From VAZQ01 sp963771845 (GTDB taxonomy: Bacteria > Pseudomonadota > Alphaproteobacteria > Rhizobiales > Xanthobacteraceae), in assembly GCA_963771845.1 (NCBI GenBank), contig CAVYVC010000010.1, positions 62,001-126,000 of the forward strand: a stretch of 64,000 nucleotides of DNA. Direction: 5' to 3'. Positions 44,982-52,277 of this stretch are shown piece after piece. The notes below the pieces were generated by a model. That model worked only from the letters and a program-made list of their open reading frames with translations, was not told the DNA's origin and made no database searches. Position 1 is the first letter of the stretch. The number at the start of each line of letters is the position of its first letter. Position numbers and translations under genes: made by a program.

Positions 44982-46229
44982 CTAGACGACCTTCTCTTTG
45001 CCGAGTTGGTCGATCTCGCCTGCGTCAAGCCCAAGCCATTCGCTCAAAACTTCACTTGTGTGTTGTCCAAGCAGCGGCGACGGCTTGAGGTCCGGCGTGC
45101 GCCCGCCGAAGCGCACCGGCCAGCCCGGCATCTTGAACGGGCCGGCGATCGGGTGCTCCATGGTCTGCATGATGCCGCGCCGTTCGAAATCCGCCTCCTC
45201 GGTCAGCTCCATGGTATCGAAGATGGCGCCGGCCGGCACGCCGGCGCCGCCGAGCACGCGCATCGCCTCGCGTTTGTCGTGCTGGCGCGTCCAGGCCGAG
45301 ATCATCGCATCGACCTCGGGCTCGTGCTCGAGGCGCGCCGCTGCGGTGTCGAAGCGCGGATCGCCGATCAGATCCTTGCGTCCGATCACTTCGAGCAACC
45401 GCCGCCAATGCACCGGATTGGTGCGGCTGGTATAGACATAGAGGTAGTCGTTCGGCCCGCCCGGCTTGCACGGATAGATGCCGCTCGGCACCGCGAAGCC
45501 GGAGATCACCTTGGAGCCATTGCGCTTGGCCGCCACGCCGTAGGTCGCCTGGTTGGACAGCGCCACGCGGATGTATTGCAGCATGGCGTCCTGCATGGCG
45601 ATCTCGATGCGCTCGCCCTGCCCGGTGTCGCGGCGGCGGTAGAGAGCCGCCAAAATGCTGATGGCAAGCAACATGCCGGTCCCGGTATCGCCGAGCGTCG
45701 CGCCGGGCTTTAGCGGCGGCCCGTCGGGGTCCCCGGTAATGCTCATGACGCCGCCGGTCGCTTGCGCGATCATGTCGAAGGCGAGGTTGTTCTCGTAGGG
45801 TCCGCCGGTGCCGAAGCCCTTCACCTGCGCGTAGACGATGCTCGGATTGACGCCGTGCACCACGTCGTAGCCGAGCCCCAGCCGCTCAATGGCGCCGGGC
45901 GCGAAATTCTCCACCATGACATCGGCGCGTTTCGCCATGTTCTTGACGAGATCGAGCCCACGCTCGGATTTGAGGTTCACGGTGATGGATTTCTTGTTGG
46001 CGTTGAACAACAGGAAATACCAGGAGTCCCGATTCTGGCTCTCGCTCGGGCCGGGCTGGCGGCCCATCAGGTTGCGGCCCGCTTCGCCGCCCTGCGGGTT
46101 TTCCACTTTGACGACCTCGGCACCGAGCCAGGCGAGCGCCTCGGTACAGGATGGGCCAGCCTCGAACTGGGTCAGGTCCAGAACACGGACACCCGCAAGG
46201 CAGCCCGGTAGCGCGCCATTGGTAGCCAT
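44982..46229 (-). CDS. CaiB/BaiF family CoA-transferase
   Basis: This family III CoA-transferase moves CoA between carboxylates. The 415-aa protein has GVRVLDLTQFEAGPSCTEALAWLGAEVVKVENP, the conserved catalytic-Asp region ESQNRDSWYFLLFNANKKS, GYDVVHGVNPSIVYAQVKGFG and the GDTGTGMLLAISILAALYRR helix. Its resemblance to formyl-CoA:oxalate CoA-transferases and its convergent position opposite the lyase/decarboxylase suggest it forms the CoA substrate for that enzyme. The acid cannot be named. ATG 46229 has GGGAGGA upstream. Confidence 0.9.
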   Translation of the reverse strand: MATNGALPGCLAGVRVLDLTQFEAGPSCTEALAWLGAEVVKVENPQGGEAGRNLMGRQPGPSESQNRDSWYFLLFNANKKSITVNLKSERGLDLVKNMAKRADVMVENFAPGAIERLGLGYDVVHGVNPSIVYAQVKGFGTGGPYENNLAFDMIAQATGGVMSITGDPDGPPLKPGATLGDTGTGMLLAISILAALYRRRDTGQGERIEIAMQDAMLQYIRVALSNQATYGVAAKRNGSKVISGFAVPSGIYPCKPGGPNDYLYVYTSRTNPVHWRRLLEVIGRKDLIGDPRFDTAAARLEHEPEVDAMISAWTRQHDKREAMRVLGGAGVPAGAIFDTMELTEEADFERRGIMQTMEHPIAGPFKMPGWPVRFGGRTPDLKPSPLLGQHTSEVLSEWLGLDAGEIDQLGKEKVV

Positions 46230-46319
46230 TTTCTCGTTCCTCCCGCTAGGAGCTGGATTGGCTCGCCATGATTGAACATGAAGAAGTCTGGCATGACAAT
46301 GACGCCGCCGTAGCCGCCC

Positions 46320-46378
46320 GTAGCCCGGATGAGCCAACGGGTCCGCGCGAAGCGCGACCCGATGGCGATATCCGGGTC
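46320..46378. repeat. GTAGCCCGGATG-type palindromic repeat
   Basis: Starts GTAGCCCGGATGAGCC, contains the hairpin GGGTCCGCGCGAAGCGCGACCC, and ends GATATCCGGGTCCG. Same family as 22060-22170. Confidence 0.65.
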
Positions 46379-46384
46379 CGGCCT

Positions 46385-46498
46385 GCCAGCGTTCAGGCCG
46401 CCCGTCGCGGCTCGATACGCTTGAGCTCCTTGGTAATCCACGATTTCGACTTCCTCGGGTCCAGCAGCCGACCATCGAAACACGATCCGCCATTGTCG
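46385..46498 (-). pseudogene. higBA toxin-antitoxin junction remnant
   Basis: On the minus strand, 46430-46498 encodes QWRIVFRWSAAGPEEVEIVDY, the characteristic C-terminus of RelE/HigB toxins (usually ending VEIVDYH and a stop). Directly behind, in another frame, TKELKRIEP resembles the beginning of a HigA antitoxin. It lacks an ATG and hits a stop soon after. So only the higB end and higA start remain, bounded on both sides by GTAGCCC-type repeats. No function is expected. Confidence 0.5.
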
Positions 46499-46504
46499 TA
46501 GTGC

Positions 46505-46559
46505 CGTAGCCCGGCCTGCAACATGAACCCCGCATATCGCTACGCTCACGCGGGCTACG
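46505..46559. repeat. GTAGCCCGG-type palindromic repeat
   Basis: Starts CGTAGCCCGG and ends with its inverted end CGGGCTACGA, with ATATCGCTACGCTCACG in between. It is a short member of the family at 22060 and abuts the higB remnant. Confidence 0.6.
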
Positions 46560-46707
46560 ACTGACGCAGCAAACTGCATCGTCACTCGATCACCGCGTGG
46601 GCTCGCGCGAGTAGCGTTGACGGCAAATGTTCGAGGAGGCCAATCCTGCTTGACAACCTCCCGCATCCCAAGCGGATTCACGCCAATCCGCACGCAGGAA
46701 CGAGTCC

Positions 46708-48075
46708 ATGAAACGGCAGCTGCACCTGAACCTGTTCATCCACGGCCGCGGGCATCACGAGGCATCGTGGCGCCATCCAGTTTCGTCGCCGCTGTCGTTG
46801 ATCGACATCCGCTATTACCAGGATCTGGCGCAGCGGGCCGAGGCCGCGTTGTTCGACTCGATCTTCCTTGCCGATCAGCTGGCGCTCGGTGGCGATGTGA
46901 CGCAAGCGCCCCGCACCTGGCTCGAGCCGATTACCGTGCTGGCGGCGCTCGCCGTAGCAACCAGCCGGGTGGGATTGATCGCCACCGCGTCGACCACCTA
47001 CACCGAGCCTTTCAACCTCGCGCGGCAGTTTGCGTCGATCGATCACATCAGCAACGGCCGGGCGGCATGGAACATCGTGACCTCGTGGCTGGCCACCGCG
47101 GCGGAGAATTACGGCGGGGCCGGCCAAGTCAGCCATGCCGATCGTTACGCGCGCGGTGAGGAATTCATGGCGGTGGTGAAAGAGCTGTGGGACAGCTGGG
47201 CGGCGGATGCCGTGATCGATGACAGGGTCAGCGGCTTCTATGCGCGCGGCGAGCGCATCAGACCGATCAATCACCGCGGCGACTTCTATGGCGTGGCTGG
47301 GCCTCTCAATATGCCGCGCTGTCCGCAGGGTCGGCCGGTCCTGGTGCAGGCAGGTTCGTCCGACACCGGCCGCCGCTTCGCGGCGCGACATGCCGATGCC
47401 GTATTCACCGCCCACATGGCGAAGGCGACCGCTCAGGAATTTTACGCCGATCTGAAGAGGCTGGCGGCTGACGAGAGGCGCAATCCTGCGCAGGTCCTGA
47501 TCCTACCCGGCTTGAGCCCGATGATCGGCTCGACCGAAGCCGAGGCGCAGCGCTTGGCACGCGAAGTCAATGAACTGACCGACTTGGAGGTCGGCCGCAA
47601 GCGACTGTCCGGCCGGTTCGGCGGTCATGATTTCTCGCACTTGCCGCTCGATCGACCGCTCGCGCCGGAGGATTTTCCCGACCCGAGCTTGGTCCAGGCG
47701 GCGCGTAGCCGCACTGAGGTGATCCTCAATCTGGTGCGGCGCGACAAGCCGACCTTGCAGCAATTGCTGGGTTACCTGGCCGGGGCGCGCGGACATTACG
47801 TAATGGCCGGCACGCCGGAGCAGGTTGCCGACCTCGTCGAGGACTGGTTTACCGACGGTGCCGCGGACGGGTTTAACGTCATGCCACCCTTGCTGCCGGC
47901 ACAGCTGGACGTGTTCACCGCCGAGGTGATCCCGCTGTTGCAGCGCCGGGGACTGTTCCGGACCGAATACACCGGAACAACCCTGCGCGAACATTACGGC
48001 CTGCCCCGGCCGGCAAGCATCTTCGACGATCCCACCAAGAGGTTCGAGCCGGGAGAATTCGTCGCCGGCGTTTGA
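46708..48075 (+). CDS. LLM-class flavin-dependent monooxygenase (NtaA/SnaA/DszA family)
   Basis: This FMNH2-dependent monooxygenase with a luciferase-like TIM barrel has 455 aa, in the NtaA/DszA size range. Family segments are LHLNLFIHGRGHHEASWRHP, LFDSIFLADQLAL, LEPITVLAALAVATSRVGLI, HISNGRAAWNIVTSW, FYGVAGPLNMPRCPQGRPVLVQAGSSDTGRRFAARHADAVF (only part quoted by family usage) and a C-terminal lid. Members oxidise nitrilotriacetate, pristinamycin, dibenzothiophene sulfone and similar compounds; the substrate here is unknown. It needs a separate flavin reductase; the only one in the window is about 9 kb away (56046). Confidence 0.9.
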   Translation: MKRQLHLNLFIHGRGHHEASWRHPVSSPLSLIDIRYYQDLAQRAEAALFDSIFLADQLALGGDVTQAPRTWLEPITVLAALAVATSRVGLIATASTTYTEPFNLARQFASIDHISNGRAAWNIVTSWLATAAENYGGAGQVSHADRYARGEEFMAVVKELWDSWAADAVIDDRVSGFYARGERIRPINHRGDFYGVAGPLNMPRCPQGRPVLVQAGSSDTGRRFAARHADAVFTAHMAKATAQEFYADLKRLAADERRNPAQVLILPGLSPMIGSTEAEAQRLAREVNELTDLEVGRKRLSGRFGGHDFSHLPLDRPLAPEDFPDPSLVQAARSRTEVILNLVRRDKPTLQQLLGYLAGARGHYVMAGTPEQVADLVEDWFTDGAADGFNVMPPLLPAQLDVFTAEVIPLLQRRGLFRTEYTGTTLREHYGLPRPASIFDDPTKRFEPGEFVAGV

Positions 48076-48234
48076 GCACAGCACAGCGAGCCGTGCACAG
48101 TTGAACTCGGTGAGGTTTTTTTTGGTGCCGGCCGCGCGGCAAACTCTGGCCGCCGGCGGAAGACCTGACGCGGTGTGCAGCTGTGCTACTATGCGCGCTC
48201 GCGAGATTGCCATTGCAGTATTGCGCCGCTCTCC

Positions 48235-48384
48235 ATGAAAAAAACGATGACCCGCCGCCGATTGATGGAGCTTACCGCGGCGTTCGCGGCATCGAGCCTC
48301 ATCGCTCATGACGTTCAAGCACAGGCTTACCCGAACCGCATCATTCGGCCAAATCCACGGCCACGAACAAGGCACGCGCAATGA
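48235..48384 (+). pseudogene. Truncated TctC/Bug substrate-binding protein (signal peptide only)
   Basis: The frame encodes a leader (MTRRRLMELTAAFAASSLIA, then QAQ) followed by AYPNRIIRP. This is exactly how mature Bug/TctC receptors of tripartite tricarboxylate transporters begin. Similarity ends there, and the frame stops at 48384, 4 bp into the next gene. The ~270 residues of the binding fold are deleted. The leftover may still act as an upstream coupled ORF for the ThDP enzyme. Confidence 0.65.
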
Positions 48385-50066
48385 CGATTGCCGCGCGCAC
48401 GCCGGATGTGGTTTCCACTGCGGAGCCGGTCGGCGATCTCATCGCCCATGCGCTCGCCGAGATCGGCGTCACCACCGCCTTCGGCGTCATTTCCATCCAC
48501 AACATGCCGATCCTCGATGCGATCGCGCGCCAGGGCCGCATTCGCTTTGTGCCGGCGCGCGGGGAGGCAGGCGCCATGAACATGGCGGACGCCTATGCGC
48601 GCGTCGCGCGCTCCATCGGCGTGGTCATCACCAGCACGGGAACGGGTGCCGCAAACGCTGCCGGATCTCAGGTCGAGGCGCTTACCGCCGGTTCGCCCGT
48701 CCTTCACATCACGTCGCAAGTCGATCGGCCCTACATGGACCGCGACCGGGCTGCCATCCACGACGTGCCGCATCAGGCCGACATGCTGCGTGCAATCTCA
48801 AAGGCCTATTTCCGGGTCTGGGAGGGGCGAACCGCCGTGTCCATGATCGAGGCCGCCGCGCGTGTCGCGCTCACGCCGCCGCGCGGGCCGGTCGCGCTTG
48901 AAATTCCGATCGACGTGCAGCGGGAAAAAGCCGCGCGTCCCCGCCATGTCAACGTTGGGCCGGTCACTGCGCCGGCGCCGGACGACCGTCTGCTCGCTGC
49001 GCTTGCCGATCTGGTGCGCGGCGCCAGGCGGCCCATGTTCTGGCTCGGCGGCGGAGCGCGCGAAGCCTGTGTTCCCGCCCGCGATCTCGTCGAGCGCGGC
49101 TTTGCTGCGGTGACGAGCACCAATGGACGGGCGGTGGTGCCCGAGACGCACGACCATACGCTCGGCGCCTACAACATGACGCCGCCGGCGCAAGCGATCT
49201 ACGAGCGCGCCGATCTCATGATTGTCGTCGGCTCGCGGCTGCGCGGCAACGAGACACGCAACAACATGGCGCGGCTTCCCCGGCCATTGGTTCAGATCGA
49301 CGCCGATCCCGCCCAGGCGGCGCGCAACTATGCCGTCGACCTGTTCATCCCCGCCGATGCGCGCGCCGCGCTTGCCGGCTTGTGCGAGCGCCTGCCACGG
49401 CGCCTCGATGTCGATGCAAAATTTCTTGCTGATGTCGCGGCCGCGCGCGCCCAGTCCGAGCGCGACCTCGCCGCCACGCTTGGTCCTTACCGCGAGGTCG
49501 CCGACGCGCTGCAAAGCCGCGTTGCCCAAGGTGGCCATCCGTTCGTGCGCGATGTCACGCTTTCCAACAGTACGTTCGGCAACCGCTATGTGCATATTGG
49601 CGCGCCTCATCTTGGCGTGCACGCGCTTGGCGGCGGCATCGGGCAAGGGATCGCCATGGCGATTGGCGCTGCGGCCGCGAGTTCTTCTGCGAAAACGATC
49701 GCGCTCGTCGGCGACGGCGGCGCCATGGTGAATCTCGGCGAGCTTGCGACCGCGGTCGAGTGCAAATCAAATGCCGTCATCATTTTGATGAACGACCGCG
49801 GTTATGGGGTGATCCGCAATATCCAGGATGCGCAATTTGGCGGGCGGCGCCATTACGCCGATCTGCACACGCCTGATTTCGCTCTGATCGCCTCGGCGCT
49901 GGCGCTGCCCTATCAGCGGGTCGCGCGCGGCGAGGATTTTGCAGCCGCCCTCGATCGCGCGTTGGGCGCCATCGGCCCGCAGCTGATCGAAGTCGATATG
50001 AGCGCAGTTGGTCCGTTCGCGCAGAGCTTTGCGGGGCCGCCTGCTGGCGCGGCGGGAAGCGCATGA
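48381..50066 (+). CDS. ThDP-binding enzyme, acetolactate synthase-like
   Basis: The 561-aa protein has the three-domain ThDP layout. The PYR domain has the catalytic Glu in FVPARGEAGAMNMADAYAR (E62). A central Rossmann-type domain (FWLGGGAREACVPARDLVER) follows, then a PP domain with IALVGDGGAMVNLGELATAVE and the motif-ending Asn in LMNDRGYGVIRN. It differs from biosynthetic IlvB and resembles the uncharacterised 'thiamine pyrophosphate-binding protein' group of catabolic loci. The reaction is unknown. It overlaps the TctC fragment by 4 bp upstream and the pentapeptide-like gene by 4 bp downstream. Confidence 0.85.
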   Translation: MTIAARTPDVVSTAEPVGDLIAHALAEIGVTTAFGVISIHNMPILDAIARQGRIRFVPARGEAGAMNMADAYARVARSIGVVITSTGTGAANAAGSQVEALTAGSPVLHITSQVDRPYMDRDRAAIHDVPHQADMLRAISKAYFRVWEGRTAVSMIEAAARVALTPPRGPVALEIPIDVQREKAARPRHVNVGPVTAPAPDDRLLAALADLVRGARRPMFWLGGGAREACVPARDLVERGFAAVTSTNGRAVVPETHDHTLGAYNMTPPAQAIYERADLMIVVGSRLRGNETRNNMARLPRPLVQIDADPAQAARNYAVDLFIPADARAALAGLCERLPRRLDVDAKFLADVAAARAQSERDLAATLGPYREVADALQSRVAQGGHPFVRDVTLSNSTFGNRYVHIGAPHLGVHALGGGIGQGIAMAIGAAAASSSAKTIALVGDGGAMVNLGELATAVECKSNAVIILMNDRGYGVIRNIQDAQFGGRRHYADLHTPDFALIASALALPYQRVARGEDFAAALDRALGAIGPQLIEVDMSAVGPFAQSFAGPPAGAAGSA

Positions 50067-50671
50067 ATAGCGTCCGCGCCAAGCTCGCAGCGCCGCTGCG
50101 GCGCGGAGAGTTCGAGGATTTGCGCGGCCTCGTTATCGATGAGCCGATCGAGCTCGAAGCAGCTTTGCTGCCCAACCTCGATCTTTCAGGAACGGTTTTT
50201 AATGCACCGCTTACCTTGCGCGATGCGGTGTTTCAGGGCTTGGCTTGGTTCATCGATTGCACCTTCAATGCCGCGGTGACCTTCACTTGCGCGCGTTTCC
50301 TCAGCGACGGGCGCTTCGATCGCTCGCGTTTTAATCGCGGCGCAACCTTCTCGGGTGCTGAATTCCAGGGCGTGGCTTGCTTCGATCAGGCCGAGTTTGG
50401 CGATGCCGCCGATCTCGACCGCATCACCTGCTACGGCAATCTCTCGCTTGATCGCGCCCGGTTTGCAGGACCAGTCTCGCTTGCGGACAGCCAATGCTTC
50501 GGCGGGTTGTGGTGTAACCAGACCGCGTTCCTGGCCCGCGCCGACATTCGCGGTCTCGAAGTGCACGGCCGCACCTGGCTGGTCGGGGCGGCGGTGGGCG
50601 AGCAGACATCCGCGCCGGCCGCCAATCGGCTCGTCGGCTCGATCCGGCGTTACGGTTATCTCTGGACCTGA
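50063..50671 (+). CDS. Pentapeptide-repeat-like protein
   Basis: The 202-aa protein consists of semi-regular units with an A/D-x-F-x-x or L-x-x-A-x-F pattern (AVFQGLAWFIDCTFNAAVTF, ARFLSDGRFDRSRFNRGATF, AEFQGVACFDQAEFGDAADL, RARFAGPVSLADSQCFGGLW). These should form a right-handed quadrilateral beta-helix. There is no signal peptide. ATGA overlap with the ThDP enzyme implies co-translation and perhaps a physical or regulatory partnership; function is unknown. Confidence 0.75.
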   Translation: MNSVRAKLAAPLRRGEFEDLRGLVIDEPIELEAALLPNLDLSGTVFNAPLTLRDAVFQGLAWFIDCTFNAAVTFTCARFLSDGRFDRSRFNRGATFSGAEFQGVACFDQAEFGDAADLDRITCYGNLSLDRARFAGPVSLADSQCFGGLWCNQTAFLARADIRGLEVHGRTWLVGAAVGEQTSAPAANRLVGSIRRYGYLWT

Positions 50672-50750
50672 CGATCACTTGATCCTGTAATGCTGCCACG
50701 GGGAGCGCATTGCGATGAGTTGATGCACGACCGCGCGGCAAAGTCGGTGG

Positions 50751-50822
50751 CCCCCTCTCCCCGCCTCTTGGGCGGGGAGAGGGTGGGGTCCACCCCTCTC
50801 CCCGTTAAGAACGGGGAGAGGG
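50751..50822. repeat. CCTCTCCCC palindromic repeat
   Basis: Two adjacent hairpins: CCCTCTCCCCGCC-TCTT-GGGCGGGGAGAGGG, and CCCCTCTCCCCGTT-AAG-AACGGGGAGAGGG. Same family as 44794-44932. It lies between the pentapeptide-like gene and the racemase-like gene, and may terminate transcription of the former. Confidence 0.65.
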
Positions 50823-50901
50823 AGCAGACCGAGATTGCCGCCAGCTCTGATCCCAACTGATCGAAACACAGTCTCCAGCGTCGCAAATGCCGAGGCCAGC
50901 C

Positions 50902-51564
50902 ATGAGCGATAAGCCCTTGCGGATACGCGTGGTCAACCCGAATTCGAACGAGGCCGTGACCCATTCGATTGACCGCGCGCTCGATCCGCTGCGGTTCGAG
51001 AATGGGCCCGAGATTGTCTGTTCGACGCTCGCCGAAGGTCCTTTCGGCATCGAGACCCAGGCCGATGTGGAGAGCGTCGTGATGCCGCTGCGCGCGCTGG
51101 TCGAAGCAGACAATGCGTCCGACGCGTTTGTGCTTGCCTGTTACAGCGATCCCGGGCTCCACGTCTGCCGTGAAGGCACGTCGCGGCCGGTATTCGGGAT
51201 CGCCGAATGCGGCGTGCTGACAGCGCTGGCGCGCGGCGGGCGCTTTGGCGTCATTGCCATCGGCCAGCGCTCCATTGCGCGCCACATGCGCTATCTGCGC
51301 CAGATGGCATTGATCGATCGCCTCGCGGGCGAGCGCCCCCTCAACATGTCGGTCGCCGAGACCGCAAGCGGCGACAGTACTTTGGCCCGCATGGTCGAGG
51401 TCGGCCGCCGGCTGCGGGACGACGATGGCGCAGAGGCCGTGGTGATGGGCTGCGCCGGCATGGCGCGCCACCGCCGGCCGCTGGAAGAGGCGCTGGGGAT
51501 CGCGGTCATCGATCCCACCCAGGCCGCGGTCACCATGGCAATCGGCGCGATCAGCTGCAGGTAA
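50902..51564 (+). CDS. Asp/Glu (hydantoin) racemase family protein
   Basis: The 220-aa protein is a cofactor-independent racemase-fold enzyme. It has IRVVNPNSNEAVTHSID (the VxNPNxN start typical of hydantoin racemases), the first catalytic Cys in FVLACYSDPGLH (C80), and the second in VVMGCAGMARHRRPLEEALG (C184). Related activities include hydantoin or allantoin racemases and maleate isomerase-like enzymes. ATG 50902 has GAGG 8 nt upstream; an ATG 15 nt earlier lacks a site. A strong repeat separates it from the ThDP gene pair. Confidence 0.85.
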   Translation: MSDKPLRIRVVNPNSNEAVTHSIDRALDPLRFENGPEIVCSTLAEGPFGIETQADVESVVMPLRALVEADNASDAFVLACYSDPGLHVCREGTSRPVFGIAECGVLTALARGGRFGVIAIGQRSIARHMRYLRQMALIDRLAGERPLNMSVAETASGDSTLARMVEVGRRLRDDDGAEAVVMGCAGMARHRRPLEEALGIAVIDPTQAAVTMAIGAISCR

Positions 51565-52277
51565 TTGAAGAAAAGTATTGACTACGTTTCGAAGATATGA
51601 TAATGTCGCATCCGTGTGGCATGCAGTGGTCGGCGCCGACCACCGGCAAGTTTTTGGAACGCGCATCGGATGAAATACTATGCTTATGCAGTTGCGATCG
51701 GAGCCGGCGGCGAAAAATCAGCAAAAGCAAGCGCGCCTCGCCTGTTCTGGCGCCTGTTCTTCCCTGTTATGCTTCTGTTCCCGGCCCTGTTATTCACCTG
51801 CTCGTTTTCCGAGAAACGCCAATTCTATCGGTGTTTTCTGGTGATCGGATATCGAATTCCCTGTTGTTTACAGGCAGAGGCGAAAACATCGGAGGATGCA
51901 AGTTGCAGTTGTGTTTTTGCAAATTGAACGGCTGCGAAGCGCATCGACGCAAGGCCGCTCGACGTCAAAAAAGCGCTCGCATTCACCCCCCAATCGGTGC
52001 CGCCAGTTTCGCCGTTTTGCCAAAACGAACCCAACGGACGTAACCCTGAGAGATTTGAACGCCTTACCTTCGATTTGTAGCCATCAGTCGGCGTTTCTTG
52101 CGCCCGCGCGGCAGCGCTCGCTCCCGTCCGACGCCACCTTGCGTCCCGCTCGCCGTGTGTATAACTCGCGCCGGCTGACGGGGCCCCATCCGGACCGGTG
52201 CGCCCGGCCCATTACCCTCTTTGCGGTCCGGCGACGCTTACCTGCATTCGTAGGCAGCGAGTGAGCAGGAGACGAGC
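51565..52277. other. 713-bp intergenic region before thrS, no supported gene
   Basis: The first 350 bp are clearly more AT-rich than the surroundings. Frames of up to about 148 codons exist on the plus strand (for example 51597-52043), but they lack ribosome sites, family resemblance and normal codon bias, so I do not call them. I found no tRNA, T-box or palindromic repeat. The last ~100 bp should hold the thrS promoter, and AGGAGACG precedes its ATG. Confidence 0.5.
51578..51606 (+). promoter_or_regulatory. Candidate sigma-70 promoter
   Basis: TTGACT (51578-51583) and TAATGT (51601-51606, preceded by TATGA) are 17 bp apart, in an AT-rich stretch 14 bp after the racemase stop. It points into the 713-bp gap towards thrS, about 670 bp away, so it may drive an unrecognised transcript or a long thrS leader. 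Confidence 0.3.

Noticed and set aside
51597..52043. 148-codon plus-strand frame upstream of thrS
   Set aside because: No ribosome site, Cys/Arg/Ser-rich random composition, no domain; kept only as part of the unassigned gap.
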